DNA of 64,000 bases from the NCBI GenBank assembly GCA_028023455.1, contig JAQFVV010012446.1, positions 6,139,501 through 6,203,500 on the forward strand, in the 5' to 3' direction. Below are positions 45,641 to 58,180 of the stretch, piece by piece (the stretch's first letter is position 1; each line of letters starts with the position of its first letter). This DNA comes from Epiperipatus broadwayi (lineage: Eukaryota; Onychophora; Udeonychophora; Euonychophora; Peripatidae). The notes beneath the pieces are model-generated. The model saw only the letters and a list, made by a program, of their open reading frames with translations. It searched no databases and was not told where the DNA came from. The translations under genes were made by a program, and so were the position numbers.

Positions 45641-45918
45641 GAACATCGTGGGAATTGAACTTTAGCGAATTGTAGCAATAGACTCGTTGCATACCATTCG
45701 TTGGAGAGCATCCGCTTGCAGACCATTCATTGGAGAGCAGTCGGTGCAGACCATTCGTTGGAGAGCATCCGTGGCAGAGCATTTGTTGCAGACCATTCGT
45801 TTGGAGAGCAGCCATTGCAGAGAATACAGGGTATATTCAGAGCATTCGTTGCAGACCATTCATTGGAGAGCATATGCAGCAGAGCATTAGTTGCAAGAGA
45901 ACATCGTGGGAATTGAAC
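45641..45918. repeat. Minisatellite flanked by a 20-base direct repeat
   Basis: Six or more imperfect units of 26-29 bp built on GCAGACCATTCGTTGGAGAG lie between 45684 and 45895. The same 20-base sequence stands at both edges, 45641-45660 and 45899-45918, beginning GAACATCGTG. Several frames on both strands are open through the array, which follows from its low stop-codon content rather than coding. Confidence 0.8.
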
Positions 45919-46439
45919 ATAGTTATTTGCTGACTGCACAGTCATACTTGCGGATATAACATTTGCACAGTCAGACTGGTGGATATACCAATTACTATAT
46001 CAAAATAATAATGTGATAACAAATAAATAAATGTAATTTTTGGTTGTGCCTGCCATAATAAATTTCAGAATCTATTTACCTGACATGCCCTAAAATGAGA
46101 TACACTCCTTTTTAATGTTATATGGTTATCATAATCAGTACTTCAAATGATCAAATTTGTCCATGATGTTGTCTTTTTTATATATTTAAAATGTCCATGA
46201 TGTTGTCTTTTTTATATAAAATTTAAAATAATCAATTTAAAACAAAATTGAAACAGACAATGAAATATAAAAAAAAATGTATTTAATATATCAATCTGGC
46301 TTTTGTTCCTTATTGGAACCTTATCAATATATTTTTCACATGATAAACTACTCTAGAGCAATTCCACCCAATGAACACTATTTACATTACAATAAATATA
46401 ATAAAAAAATTAGTTAATACATCAACCTTGCTTTTGTTT

Positions 46440-46720
46440 TTAATCCAATAAACATCACATGATCACCATTTCTTATGCTTGTTTATAACTGTTATTAAAA
46501 CAGGCAAAACTTACTATATGTATTGCTACTCACTGCAAGCTAGAGTAATCAATGGATGCCAGAAGGCTTGTGCATAAAAATCCCCATATAGTGCCTACTC
46601 ATCCAATATCCCCAAACTAGTTTCTGACTTGTGGCCTTCATAAGTGAAGAGCTTTGGATCTGAGAGCACTGCACCTAGATCTTAGGATCTAATACAACCC
46701 TCCAGCATCCATCTTTTATA
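46440..46720 (-). repeat. Group B repeat, copy B13
   Basis: Left arm of a head-to-head pair. The ribozyme at 46601-46659 keeps stem I, a GGC-based stem II, GAAA and CTAG, but has CTTATGA for CTGATGA (G5 lost) and UU at the cleavage site. Confidence 0.78.
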
Positions 46721-46744
46721 TCTATTTAACTACAAAACTAATTC

Positions 46745-47135
46745 TACCTAATAAAGTAGTGGTGGCTATGGTTATTAAAGAACCAATGACACCAAAATGT
46801 ATGGGTCCTGAACTCAGTTCGGACCTATATGGCTGTATAAGCTACTGAGCTTGAGTTGAAAATATTATAGTGATTTCAGTTTAAACTCATAGTTTTGTAA
46901 TTAAGTACGAGATAAAAGGTGGCTGCTAGAGGGTTGGGTTAGATCCTAAGATCTAGGTCCAATGCTCTCAGATCCAAAGCTCCTCACTGACAAAGGCCAC
47001 AAAACAGAAACTAGTCTGGGGATATTGCATGAGTAGGCACTAGATGTGGATTTTATGGACAAGTCTACTGGCATCTATTGATTACTCTAGCTTGCAGTGA
47101 GTGACAATACGTATAGTGAGTTTTGTCTTGCTTTT
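46745..47135 (+). repeat. Group B repeat, copy B14, long form
   Basis: Right arm, with the 5' segment GGTTATTAAAGAACC and GAACTCAGTTCGGACC as in copy B9. The ribozyme at 46972-47030 has CTGACAA in place of CTGATGA, the same G8 loss as in B9, so B9 and B14 may descend from one inactive source. Confidence 0.78.
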
Positions 47136-47139
47136 GTTT

Positions 47140-47585
47140 CTTAGTAAACTTTATCAAGATGTTTGTGTAAAGTCACATGAGCAATTACAGCCACTCTACC
47201 CAATGTACATTACCTTACAGTAAATGTAATTAATAAAATATTTATATCAACATATATATTTTTTATTTATATATTTTACTAATTATATTTACTGCAATGT
47301 AATGTAAATAATGTCCATTGGCTGAAGTTGCTGTAGAATAAGTCATGTGATTTTATACAAAAAAAAAATCTTGATAAGTTTCCAATAAGAAACAAACTCC
47401 GGATTGATGTATTAAATACATTTTTTATTTATATTTAGTTATCTGTTTCAATTTTGTTTTAAATTGATTTTTTAAAATTATATCTCACTCAACTACATAT
47501 TTAAATTAAAGGACATTGGGATAATGTTATCCAATAATATCTTTAAATTATTATTCATTCATCGCTTCAAATGCCTATAAATATA
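47140..47585. other. AT-rich DNA with a diverged inverted repeat
   Basis: The block GAGCAATTACAGCCACTCTACCC and CATTACCTTACAG near 47180-47230 is mirrored near 47295-47340 (CTGCAATGTAATG, GGCTGAAGTTGCTG). So this too is a loose palindrome; a related single copy lies near 46350-46400. Confidence 0.45.
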
Positions 47586-47597
47586 GATATCCTAAAT

Positions 47598-47965
47598 CAG
47601 GGGCCCCCAACCCTATGCCCGCGGGCACCATGGTGCCCGAAAACCATTTTACGTGTGCCCGCCGCTATCCGAACACGATAAAAAAATATTTATCTGATAG
47701 AAATAAATTTAATTTTTAAAATTTCTTATAAATTATTGTATTATATTGTAATCAAATTGTAGGGCATTCTATACTTTTACAGCGTAAAAATATAAACGTT
47801 AATTATATGTTAAAATTTTATTTTTGAAATAAATATTTTTTTGTACATTATGTGTATTATTAACAATATCCAACTATAAATTTACATTGAAAAAATAAAT
47901 GGTGCCTGCCACCTGGCCGGTATTATAGAATGTGCTCTTAAGTGTAAAAAGGTTGGGGAAGCCTG
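47598..47965. mobile_element. hAT-like non-autonomous DNA transposon
   Basis: A 368-bp element with terminal inverted repeats: CAGGGGCCCCCAACC at the left (47598-47612), matched by the complement of the right end, CAGGCTTCCCCAACC (47951-47965). It is flanked by 8-bp direct repeats TCCTAAAT (47590-47597) and GCCTAAAT (47966-47973), identical at seven of eight positions; 8-bp duplications are the hAT hallmark. The interior is AT-rich with no open frame. A perfect 18-base palindrome, CGGGCACCATGGTGCCCG, lies near the left end. Confidence 0.82.
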
Positions 47966-47984
47966 GCCTAAATGGATTTATTTT

Positions 47985-49435
47985 ACAATGACCATAATCG
48001 CGTTACAACTTTAAGAATCAAAAAAAATAGTTGTCCTCCAGTAATATTTGTATTTACATTTACCCTAAACACTTAAGTACTGTTATAAATCTACTAAAAT
48101 AATTCCCATTCAATTATTTACTATTTCATAAGATCATTTTTAGGGTAAGACTTTCTTGTATTTCAAAAGATTTTTATTTAAACTAAAAAACAAGGGTAAA
48201 ACAAACTGTATACATTGATTTAAATAGACTATTTTAAAAAACCACAGGTATGAACATGGACTGTATTCAAGATATTTTGTCCATCAAAGGAATCTCTTGC
48301 CATATTATTAATATTACTGAGAAAATGCGGAAGCCCGTTGTCACAACAGGGCTCACAGTCATGTGATTGCTTTCATATACGAATATGTCAGAATGAAACG
48401 CAGTTACGTAAACGCAAAGAAAATGGGTAACTAAATAATAAATTAGTCTTTTGGGTGATCGGTCAGTGCATAGCACCCAGGATGTTAGGACTCCTAGGAA
48501 GAAAGTCTATGCATTCGCCTTTACAGTCCTGATTGAATTCTTCATCAGACTATCTTTATTATAAATATAAAATATAAGTAAAAATGTTTTATTTAAATAT
48601 GATCCATTGAAATAATTATTTGTAATAAAACCAATTTCCAAATAAAGATTTATTTTATTAAACCAACCATTCTATATATTTAACCTTATGAATATCTAAG
48701 ATTTATCATTTCATTTATATATGTAATCCAAATTTGTGATTATTAATAAAATGTATTCTATGTTTATTTACTCTGCTGAATACACTTTTATTGACTACTT
48801 TACAATTTTTTATTTAATTGAACTATTAGTTTTAATACCATGTTTAATGTATATTCCTAAGGAAATAAAATGCAAAATGGATTCACGTGTTTATCTTAAT
48901 GACTAATTAATTACAGATTCAATCTGAAATGAATTAGGCTAATTTAAAATCTATATGGCAGTAAACACGTAGATCTTAAATATGCATCTTGTTTCGATTC
49001 AGTAAAAAAAAAAGAAGAAACATTAAGTTTTGCATTCTCTATCTTGGATATAAATAATAAATGAGTTTAATAACACTTTGATGCTATATTCCATCTGCGT
49101 GATAAATTAATTTCATTCTGAATTACTAACAATATTATTAAAGATATGCCACATGTGAATGGATGGATGAGATGAGAAGGTGTGCAGGGGTGTGGAGAAA
49201 AGACGCTAAAGATCAGAGAAGATGGATTGAACTTGGAAAGACCTTCATCCTGCAGTGGATTGATAATGGTTGATAATGATGGTTATAAACATCTGTGCAC
49301 CAAGAATGTGCGATTTATTCTATTCTTGATCCTTTGTTCAACATTTAGAGTGGTTTTAATTCATAGCTTTGGGGGAGAGGGCGATTGTGATTTACTCCCT
49401 TTGTTTACATATACATTAAGCTATGTCTAATTTTT
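47985..49435. other. AT-rich DNA with a possible PLE-end remnant
   Basis: No gene recognised. On the minus strand near 48551 the motif GTCTGATGAAGAATTCAATC resembles the start of a PLE 3' hammerhead segment, but stem II and GAAA cannot be placed. The open frame 49182-49430 has no known motif. Confidence 0.35.
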
Positions 49436-49439
49436 TCTT

Positions 49440-49515
49440 CCTCATGTGTCATAGCATCAGCCGGGAAGCGAACAGCTGTCGCTGATCTCTCGACCACCAA
49501 TGCTTGACTAAGCTA
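49440..49515 (-). repeat. tRNA-derived SINE, internally deleted
   Basis: Minus strand: GCATTGGTGGTCGAGAGATC (A box region), then directly GTTCGCTTCCCGGC and GATGCTATGACACATGAG. Compared with 8.10 and 20.92 kb, about 25 bases between the boxes are missing. Confidence 0.65.
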
Positions 49516-49519
49516 CATT

Positions 49520-49980
49520 TAATTTAAAAGTTTACATATTTCATATTATTAAATTATTACCACGTTTCTCCAAAAATAAGACCTAATCAAAAAGTAAACC
49601 TTAGCATGATTTTTGAGGATACTTATAAGCATATTCCAAATATAAGCCCTAGTTAAGATTGGCAGCTCGATAGACAACTATTGTTTGCTAGTTGAAACAT
49701 ACAATGGGCGTATTGAATTATAAATAAACAATATTATTGCCATTAATAATTTAAATAAATGGCATTATATATTGTTTTTTTTTTTTTTGTATTTTCGCAT
49801 TGATTATTTTCGACAAACGTAATTCTACCTGTATTGAGAAACAATTTATCGGCCACAAGTCAGTATATTGAATAATTTACAATTTCATTTATATATTTTT
49901 AAGTACTTATTTTATAAATAAATAAAACAAAAACTCTGTTAGATAAAGAAAATTATTCTTCAAGTATAAAGTGTGATAAA
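49520..49980. other. AT-rich intergenic DNA, nothing recognised
   Basis: A poly(T) tract near 49770; no other feature. Confidence 0.4.
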
Positions 49981-49984
49981 CAGA

Positions 49985-50805
49985 GTAGCTAAAATTAAAA
50001 AACATTAATAGCAAAAAACTTTGCCAAGCGCTTTTAGTACTGTGTACCAGAATCATGGCGACATATTGAACCTGAATGGTTAATATTCCAGTGCATGCTC
50101 AGTGGAACACTAATGTTTTGCTGATTGATAACGTTTTTAGACTTCTCAATAAACAAGCCTCTTTCAACTTCCTCTTTCTTTGCTTGATTCATTGCATACA
50201 GTACAGATATTTTGAGGATAAAACTCATGTCCACAACTACTTTCATGATTTAAAAAAACAGAATTAACTTTTTAATCACTTTTAGACTTTTTATACTGAA
50301 AAACATGCTGTTGCAATCGCATTAAAACATTAGCCTTCATTTCACATTAATAGATAGCATTACAACCAATTTCTTTGCAGGCAAGGGAATAAACCAATTC
50401 ATACCTATTCATCTCTGCCACCTTATCCTTTGAATTATTTATTACTCTATTTAAACACAAAGGTGATCAGAATCTTATATTATAATCTTTACCAATTATA
50501 TTTTTAATTCTGTACTTATAGATGGCCCATAAGCCAAAGAAAACACGTTTTGACTGTTTTATTTTTTACGTCCACTTTATATTTAAACTTCACATTATTA
50601 TAAAATAACCTCAATTGCCTGTGTAATATAGTTTTCTTGTATACACCTATCAAGTCATCAATATTCCTTTTTTTATCTGCTTCAAATTTACAAAGATGCA
50701 CATTGCAATACAAAAAACCCTTGAATCCAGAAATTTTATAATTCAAAGGAACATTCAATGATGGGTGTATAAAACTCCTTACATTTAATGGTTTAACAAG
50801 CATTT
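49985..50805 (-). pseudogene. Penelope-like element fragment, left arm
   Basis: Inverted copy of the element at 51.25-52.10 kb. The minus frame 50803-50516 encodes the RT-region piece (LNVPLNYKISGFKGF, NIDDLIGV, LRLFYNNVKFKYKVDV). The tyrosine of the catalytic YIDD box is deleted here (RNIDDL). Beyond a break, the remaining 3' part (50516-49985) matches the GIY-YIG and 3' end of the right arm at nucleotide level, with stops. Non-functional. Confidence 0.8.
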
Positions 50806-51115
50806 TATCACAGCAGCTATATACATTTGCATCTAAATACTTTAAAACACCATCATACTCAAATAGTCCATGACCAACCAGAATGTGATAGAGAATATGT
50901 TCAATAAATTAAGTAAAATTTCTGGTTTGTCATGGACTATTGAGTTTGTGTATGATAGTGTTTTAAAGTATTTAGATGTATATGGATGCTGGCATATGTT
51001 TGGATATAAAATGCTTTTTTGATAGTAGAGGAGTAAATTGACACTTGAAAATAAAAATGAGACAATTTGCTCTACATAAATACTCTTCATGTAATGAAGA
51101 TATATATGAGAGATG

Positions 51116-51172
51116 ATGGCCTGGCCCAACTGATGAGTGCTGGTTCAGCACAAAATGCATCTTGGGGGCTAT
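51116..51172 (+). ncRNA. Hammerhead ribozyme motif, group A, at the head of a PLE
   Basis: CTGATGA (51130-51136). Stem II GTGCT (51137-51141)/AGCAC (51147-51151) is perfectly paired. The cleavage dinucleotide is UC (51160-51161). Stem I: CCCAA (51125-51129)/TTGGG (51162-51166) and ATGGCC (51116-51121)/GGCTAT (51167-51172). Both blocks differ from the 10.8-kb copy on both strands but still pair. GAAA is AAAA (51152-51155), so the essential G12 is lost and this copy should be inactive. Stem III is the self-complementary TGCA. Confidence 0.78.
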
Positions 51173-51254
51173 TTGTCTTTTATTGTATCTTTATTTATAT
51201 GAAATTATTTATGAAATAAAAAAGAATGGAGAAATATGGAAGTTGTCTTTCTAT

Positions 51255-52105
51255 AAAATGCTTGTTAAACCATTAAATGTAAGGGGTTTTATACACCCAT
51301 CATTGAATGTTCCTTTGAATTATAAAATGGCTGGATTCAAGTGTTTTTTTTTTGTATTGCAATTTGCATCTTTGTAAATTTGAGGCAGATAAAAAAAGAA
51401 ATATTGTGAGATATATTGATGACTTGATAGGTGTGGGATACAAGAAAACGATATTACATAGACCTTTGAGGTTGTTTTATAATAATGTGAAGTTTAAGCA
51501 TAAAGTGGATGTAAAAAATAAAACAGCCAAAAAATGTTTTTCTTTGGCTTATGTTTCATCTATAAGGATGAAGTCAAAAAATATAATTGGTAAAGATTAT
51601 AATATAGGATTTCCATCACCTTTGTGTCTAAATAGACTAATAAATAATTCAAAGGATAGTGTGGAAGAAATGAATAGATATGAAGTGGTTTATTCCATTG
51701 ACTGCAAAGACATTGGTTGTAATGCTGTCTATTATGGTGAAACAAAGGCTAACGTATTTAGTGATTGCAATAGCATGTTTATCACTATGAAAAATCTAAA
51801 AGTGATTCACAAGTTAATTTGGTTTTTCAAATCATGAAAGTTGTTATGGACATGAGTTTTATCTCAAAATATCAGTACTGTGTGCAATGAATTAAACGAT
51901 AGAAAGAGGGAGTTGAAAGAGTCTTTATTTATTGTGAAGTCTAAAAACATTGTCAATCAGCATAACACTAGTGTGTTCCACTGAGCATGGACTGGAATAT
52001 TAACCATTCAGGCCAATATGTCACCATGATTCTGGTACATGGTACTGAAAGCACTTGGCAAATAGTTTTTTGTGAGTAATGTTTTTGAATTTTAGCTACT
52101 TATAT
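51255..52105 (+). pseudogene. Penelope-like element fragment, right arm (RT end, linker, GIY-YIG)
   Basis: A degraded PLE. The frame 51352-51837 contains the reverse transcriptase catalytic box RYIDDLIG (about 51409-51432), a linker, and the start of a GIY-YIG endonuclease, VVYSIDCKDIGCNAVYYGET, after which it breaks at a frameshift. The upstream part LNVPLNYKMAGFKCF (51300-51345) is in another frame. The 3' untranslated part matches the left arm to 52105. The group A hammerhead 80 bp upstream suggests a terminal-repeat-like 5' region. Family assignment rests on the RT plus GIY-YIG pairing, unique to PLEs. Confidence 0.85.
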
Positions 52106-52189
52106 GTAAAGAATAATTTTTGTACTTATTTTATTTATATTTAATACTTAGATAGTAAGGAAGACTAAGTCATACATCACTTGACTTAA

Positions 52190-52310
52190 TAAGCTTGTAT
52201 TCCAAATGTAATATAATGAACATGCTAATAGCTCTAAGCAAGCTTTTACAATAAATGCACAAGGAAAAGTATTTAAAATCTCTATATCCCCAAACCCAGA
52301 TTCAAACTAA
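52190..52310 (+). repeat. Dispersed repeat shared with the window's right edge
   Basis: TAGCTCTAAGCAAGCTTTT, AATAAATGC and ATTTAAAATCTCTATATCC blocks recur at 63.91-64.00 kb in the same order. Family unknown. Confidence 0.55.
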
Positions 52311-52439
52311 TGGTTTCTCAACGAATATACAGATTAAAAAACACACATGTGTGCTGCATTACATATGTAATCATTTAATAATAAATGAGCAAATTGATGC
52401 AAAAGAAAGAAAAGTGATAATGAAATATAAATTATAATA

Positions 52440-53340
52440 TGTTTTTAAAGAGTTTTTTTTTTTAAATGCAAACTTGCAAAAATAAAGTATTGCATCACCT
52501 CTTCATTGAAAAATAAAAGAAAGCTTTAATATTAAAGAGTGAGTAGTGGGGGGGGGGATAATTTTAAGTAAAAGTTAGAACAAGCTCTTCTTTTTATATA
52601 TTTAATGAAAAAACAAAAAAAAATAATGAATGTAAAAATGAAATTAAACTAAAAATATAATTTATAACAAGAAAACTTTTAAAATTTGCAATTCATTAAA
52701 GATTACTTGGCTGATAAAAAGAAAAGATAACTTCCATTTGTATTAAAGAAACAAAGGAAAAGATTATGGATATTATCTTATCGAAGTATTAGATTAATCT
52801 AAGCAAGAGATTAAATTAACACGGAATGCAAAAAATTAATTAAAGAAATATAAAATTAGTTAAACCAGATTGAAGGATGATAAAGAAACTGAGTAAAAAA
52901 CATATAAAAGGACCGAGTGATGAGAAATCATCATTCGTTATCATTGTTATTGTCATTCAGATTGTTTCAGATGCAGTAAAATTTTTAGTTAACACTGCTG
53001 TATTACTATAAAAATTAAAGAAGAGAAGACAGCAAAAAGCTATCCACATTTCCAGAATGCATGTGACTTCACTTATGTTCACTGAAGGCTGACGTAGCAG
53101 CATGCAGTACTAAACAACAACCAAAGTATGCATCTGGCCTTCAATGCCAGTCCTCAGCACCATCATATGTTCTTCACCTTGGATTTATGCCTGCATCATG
53201 ATTTGTGAACTACCGATAATCTCTCTCTCTCTCTTCATTGCAAACTGAAAAATAAATAAGAAGTCAAAACCATTGATGGAAAGAAAAGGCCAACCAGTTG
53301 GTAATCAACAAATAAAGAAAAACAATGAATTGTATCCATG
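52440..53340 (+). repeat. Possible LTR-like repeat with TATA box
   Basis: G tract (52549-52557), A-rich part, TATAAAAG (52903-52910) and then a less AT-rich downstream part. The order resembles 33.9-34.9 kb. A (TC)n tract lies at 53220-53233. No coding domain. Confidence 0.35.
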
Positions 53341-53344
53341 AAAG

Positions 53345-56300
53345 TGTGACATGCTATCTAAAATCCTAGGTAAATATAATTCTAATTCTCCCATTCTAAA
53401 GATTTGCACATATATGTGGAAGAAAGAACTTTAATAATAATTACAGCCAATGTAATCTTTAATATTGCATTTTTATATTCACATTATATATATTCTAACC
53501 TCCCCCACCGCTCGTCCTCCACAATTATAATTATACTGTTTAAATTCCGGGTTCTAGCTCAGTTACCAAATAAATTAATGAAATATCCAGCATTAATTAA
53601 AAATGATTACTAGCTCTAATTTTTAAAATACAAATACGGTTATATTTTTAAAATGAATTAACAAATATTTACTATTTTCATGAGACATGGAGTGACGACA
53701 CGGGGAACGAGATAGACTACATTGAGATATCATCCACACGATACTATCTCAATGGCATAAGAACACTATACTCCCTTTTTACTATACCAAATAACTAACT
53801 TATAGTATTCTTACGACTTTCTAAGCTCTATTCACTACGATTAAAATAATAAGCATATAGTATATTCTTTATAATAAGAATCTAGCTCAATTAAATAAAA
53901 TAAAGAAAATAAATAAAATCTCAGGTTCATAAATTGTATTCTAACTGATTTAAAATTACGGTAGTAAACTATGAAAAGGGAATTTTATGTCATAATCTAC
54001 TACGCATCAACTAACAATAATAAATAATAATAATCACCACAATAGTATAATATAATCTTATTTCTTCCTAAATGAAATAAATAAATACGTACGTGGTAGT
54101 ATTTTAATAATCTGACAACAAAATACGTGTGGCAACATTAGCATATATTTTAATGTAATATTGTGGCAACCTTCTTATGACCAATAAATAATATAAAATT
54201 ATGATCTTTTAATTTTAACATACCAATAAATTCTCAAAATTATTATAACACTTTTATGTTTACCTTTTTGTGCAAAACTATATGTCTGTTTTAATTATAA
54301 GTGTATCGCGATATCATGCATCCATATGGAGAAATAACAACGAGGACACAAAGCTTTAAAATAAATTTACAACAAAGTTTATTAATAACATAAACAAATA
54401 ACAATATTTTACATTATGTACATTGGATATCCTTTGCTCTCCTATCTCAAAATTAGTTTACTAGTTTATAAAGAAATGAAAATCAAACTTCTATTTATTT
54501 TCTTAGTTAACTCTTATCTTTTAAATGCTTAAGAAAATACAGTATTATTATTATTGGATTTCTTATTATGGTTAGCTTGTTACAAAATGAATTTCTTATC
54601 GGATTATCATTAACACTTTGTATCCCTACTATTATTAAAATTATATTTTTACAAAATTACATTCGTAGTAAACATTCTACAAAACAATACAATTCTAGTT
54701 TTATATTAGTTATATGGAATCCTACAAATTCAAAAACATTCTTCTACATTCAGTATTAAGTTTCATTGTTCATTATCCGATGTTTATTATTCCTAATCTT
54801 CTCATTCAAGCCTTACTTCGGATGATAATTACAATTATTAACATACCATGCACAAATATATGTTTATTACACATTATTGAATTATTTTCTTAATAAATAT
54901 GCAATATTTATTTTCTAAAATATTATTTAAAAAATTCAAATTTTATTATCACTTAAAAAAAAAACTTTGTTTAGATTTCTCTTTTTTAAAAATCTTATAT
55001 TCATTTCCGAATTAATTTTAAACTGTATTATATGATTCTTTCTCTCTTTATGATATTTTGGACTTTCAATTTTAAAATTACACAATTCTAAACATTCCAG
55101 CAAATAAACTATTCTTACATAAATGATAACATATCTTCAATTCTATTTTATTCATTATTTCTTTGAAAATATCTTTCTGACGATGCAGATTCACGAAATA
55201 AGGATAGCGAAGATAGATGCATAGGATCAAATATAACTAGAATATTACTCATCATAAACCTTGACAATAATGGCACAGTGAATTAAAAGACACTATAGAG
55301 GAGTGACCTTTACCTGTCTACCAACCTCTATTATAGGAGTGATGCTAAAGCTATTTCTTCAGCTTTATTATAACATCAAAAAGTTTAAAGATACGCAAAA
55401 AAACACTGTCCAAACTATATGTGTTCAGTCATAGGGCTTAGTTAGCTATACTGAAATCACACAAACTAACTATGATCTAAATACTTTATTTTTCCTATTT
55501 CTTAACAAAAACATCATCTTGGTTTCCTTTCCACTAGTACTACCAAGTCACTATCCGATCTTATTTCTCAAGATTTTTCTATACGGTACATCGACAAATA
55601 TCTATCTGCATTTCTAACAATAATAAAATTCATTTATTTCAAAACTATTTCGCTGTTCTTTAAGAAAATCTTTTTACTACTTTCCTCGTATATTTTATCA
55701 TATACAAACTATTTTAAAATATCTGAATACTTTACAACATGAAAGTTCAAAAGAATCACACAATTGTTCTGTCGAATTATATTATTAATATACTTTAAAT
55801 AACTTATTGCATGCATATTCAGAATTACTCCTATCTCATAATATGTTTTAATGTTGTATAAAATGTGTACATATAAATTAAACTTTCACACATCATTCTT
55901 AATCAATAGATGATCTAAAAAAAAATACATTATGCATTATAAATAAATATCAAAATTACCAAACGATCTTTATCTTCTCGATCGCGTTCCGTAGGCTTCA
56001 CCATCCCATTGATTCTTGTAGATCTAAGACTCCCATACATACACTTTATTTTTAAACAATATATCTATCATTATATCAAGCTATTATATTTAATTTTTTA
56101 ATATTACTAAATTTATGTTTATATGTTTTCCCTAATCTCACATAACATTTTATATTTTAAAATAAATTAGTAAAAAATATTTAAATTATATTTACGGTAC
56201 TTCTTCATAAAACTTTCTTGAACCGTTCATATTAAAGCTAAAAAAAAATATATTATTTCTTCTTCAGTCACTTAATGTTCTATTTTAAGGCGAAACAATT

Positions 56301-58080
56301 ATTTCTCTGTTTAATAAATATTCATAGATGACAATCCTTAGTTTTATAATATTTAATACTATTATTAATTCTTGATATCAATTAATCCTGTAAAGAAAAA
56401 CGTCTCCATATCCTCTTCTAATATTGTCTGCTAATATTTTCCCGCGCGACTTTTACGATGCATCTTCTAGGTATCTTTATTTAAATATTCAGTAAAATTT
56501 TTTCGGTTTCCATGGATCCATTTTCACTAAGTAATTTAATTTTATATTTCTCAAATCAAGCATTTCCTCCATTGAATACTTTATAATATTTTTTCTGATT
56601 AGATAAAGTTTTTCGGCTCCTTTTCTATAAAACATAATAACTCTTTCATATTATTCTATAACTTTTTCTTTATTTTAAAATCCTGGTACTATATTTTAAT
56701 AATGTTTTCCTTTAAAAGATAAACATTCTTTCTTCATCATAATTTTTCTTTATAATAAAAACGCATATTAAATTTTTCCATAGAGAAGAATAAAGTAACT
56801 TCAAAGTAGCCTTATAAAAATTGGTGCGTCATAATTTTTTCCTGACGGCAGGTAAGTTCTCTTTTAAGTTTTCATATAGCGTCCCAATTATATTTCTTTG
56901 AATGACAAAAATAAGTTTCTGGTTGAGCATAAATAAAGCTGTATTAAGACATTTTCCAAATATTTTTCCTTTAGCAATATTTTTAGGTATTTTTCCTTGT
57001 ACTTCCATTTTACTGTAGGGTTTTTTGGTTAAACTTGAATAAAATATCCTGGTAAGATAACTTTTAAAATTAGCAATCCATATAGAGGCAGTCAAAATAT
57101 ATTATATGTTACAAAAGAACTTTTAAAATAAATACAACATTTTAAATTTATATCACTTTTCTAGCTACGGTGTTATCAGCTAAAAAAATATGTTACTTTC
57201 TCTTTCACTTTCACATTACTTCTCCCCCCCCGCTCTGTCTAATTCTTCTATTTTGTCTGCTAATTTACCTCCATTGATTGGTTAATGACTTTTTAGCGCG
57301 AACAAATTTACACATTTTAGTTTTATAACAGACTAGACGTTTAAAATAAAGAATTGATGACGTCATGTCTTAAATATTATTTAGACTATATTTTTAAATT
57401 CAATTATACTTTTATCAAAATCATTTAAACTTTAAAAACAATTATTAAAACAATATTTAATATTTCCACTTTTACTTTAATGATCGATGGCAATTATATT
57501 TAGTTTCAAATTCACAAACTTTATTATTATTTTAACAAGCGTGTGTGTGAAGGTATATAATATACAGTCACGTGTTTACTAACTTTATCAAATGATTTTT
57601 TATTTACGTCTCGGTCTAAATTACCAAAACTGATATATTTTATAAAAAATTTGGAAAATAATTTAAACTTGTAGAACTAAATATAACTCTCACCATCCTA
57701 AAGTTTAATTTAAAATATACTCTATTAGTTTTGACTATTAAATATAATTATAACACTACATGTAGCATTTATTTAATTTATTAGTTTTAAAATATTATAC
57801 TCAAATTATTAATATACTTTTAACTATTTATAGCTGTATTATTTTATATGGCCAGCTTTTACAACCATAAGCAAGGATATAATTAAGTTTTAATTAACTG
57901 TTTTCTCTTAGAATAATCTATTACAATTTTATATACCAGGTATTTTCAGCTTTAAATTGTACTATAAAATTTAATTATCCTACTATTATTTATATATCAT
58001 ACAAATATAACTTAAAATTTAAAATTTTTAGTAATTGACCATTCTACCTTATTATGACCTACAGATAAGGGCACAATATA
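53345..58080. other. Long AT-rich DNA, no gene recognised
   Basis: Strong pyrimidine bias on the plus strand between about 54300 and 57300. Less AT-rich spots are 53690-53770 and 55970-56040. A C tract (57224-57231) and an ATTGATTGGTT (inverted CCAAT) near 57274 could be promoter parts of a retroelement on the minus strand. Frames at 54568-54759 and 56829-57095 have no recognised motif. Confidence 0.35.
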
Positions 58081-58140
58081 TATATATGTCATATTATTAT
58101 TACTATTTGCGGGATATTCCGTGTAGTGAAAAAGCTAAAT

Positions 58141-58180
58141 GCTGACGTTTCAGTACAATATCAAGTACCTTCCTCAGAGC
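58141..58180 (-). ncRNA. Hammerhead motif at PLE 3' end
   Basis: Minus strand: GCT (58178-58180), CTGAGGA (58171-58177), stem II GGTAC/GTACT (58165-58169 with 58152-58156), GAAA (58148-58151), CG (58146-58147), UC (58144-58145), AGC (58141-58143). Identical to the motif in the right arm at 63224-63263. Stem I is only three clear pairs and stem III one pair. Confidence 0.65.

Noticed and set aside
45687-45945. Overlapping open frames on both strands as a repetitive protein
   Set aside because: They are by-products of a minisatellite with few stop codons; frames are open on both strands and no start context or homology is visible.
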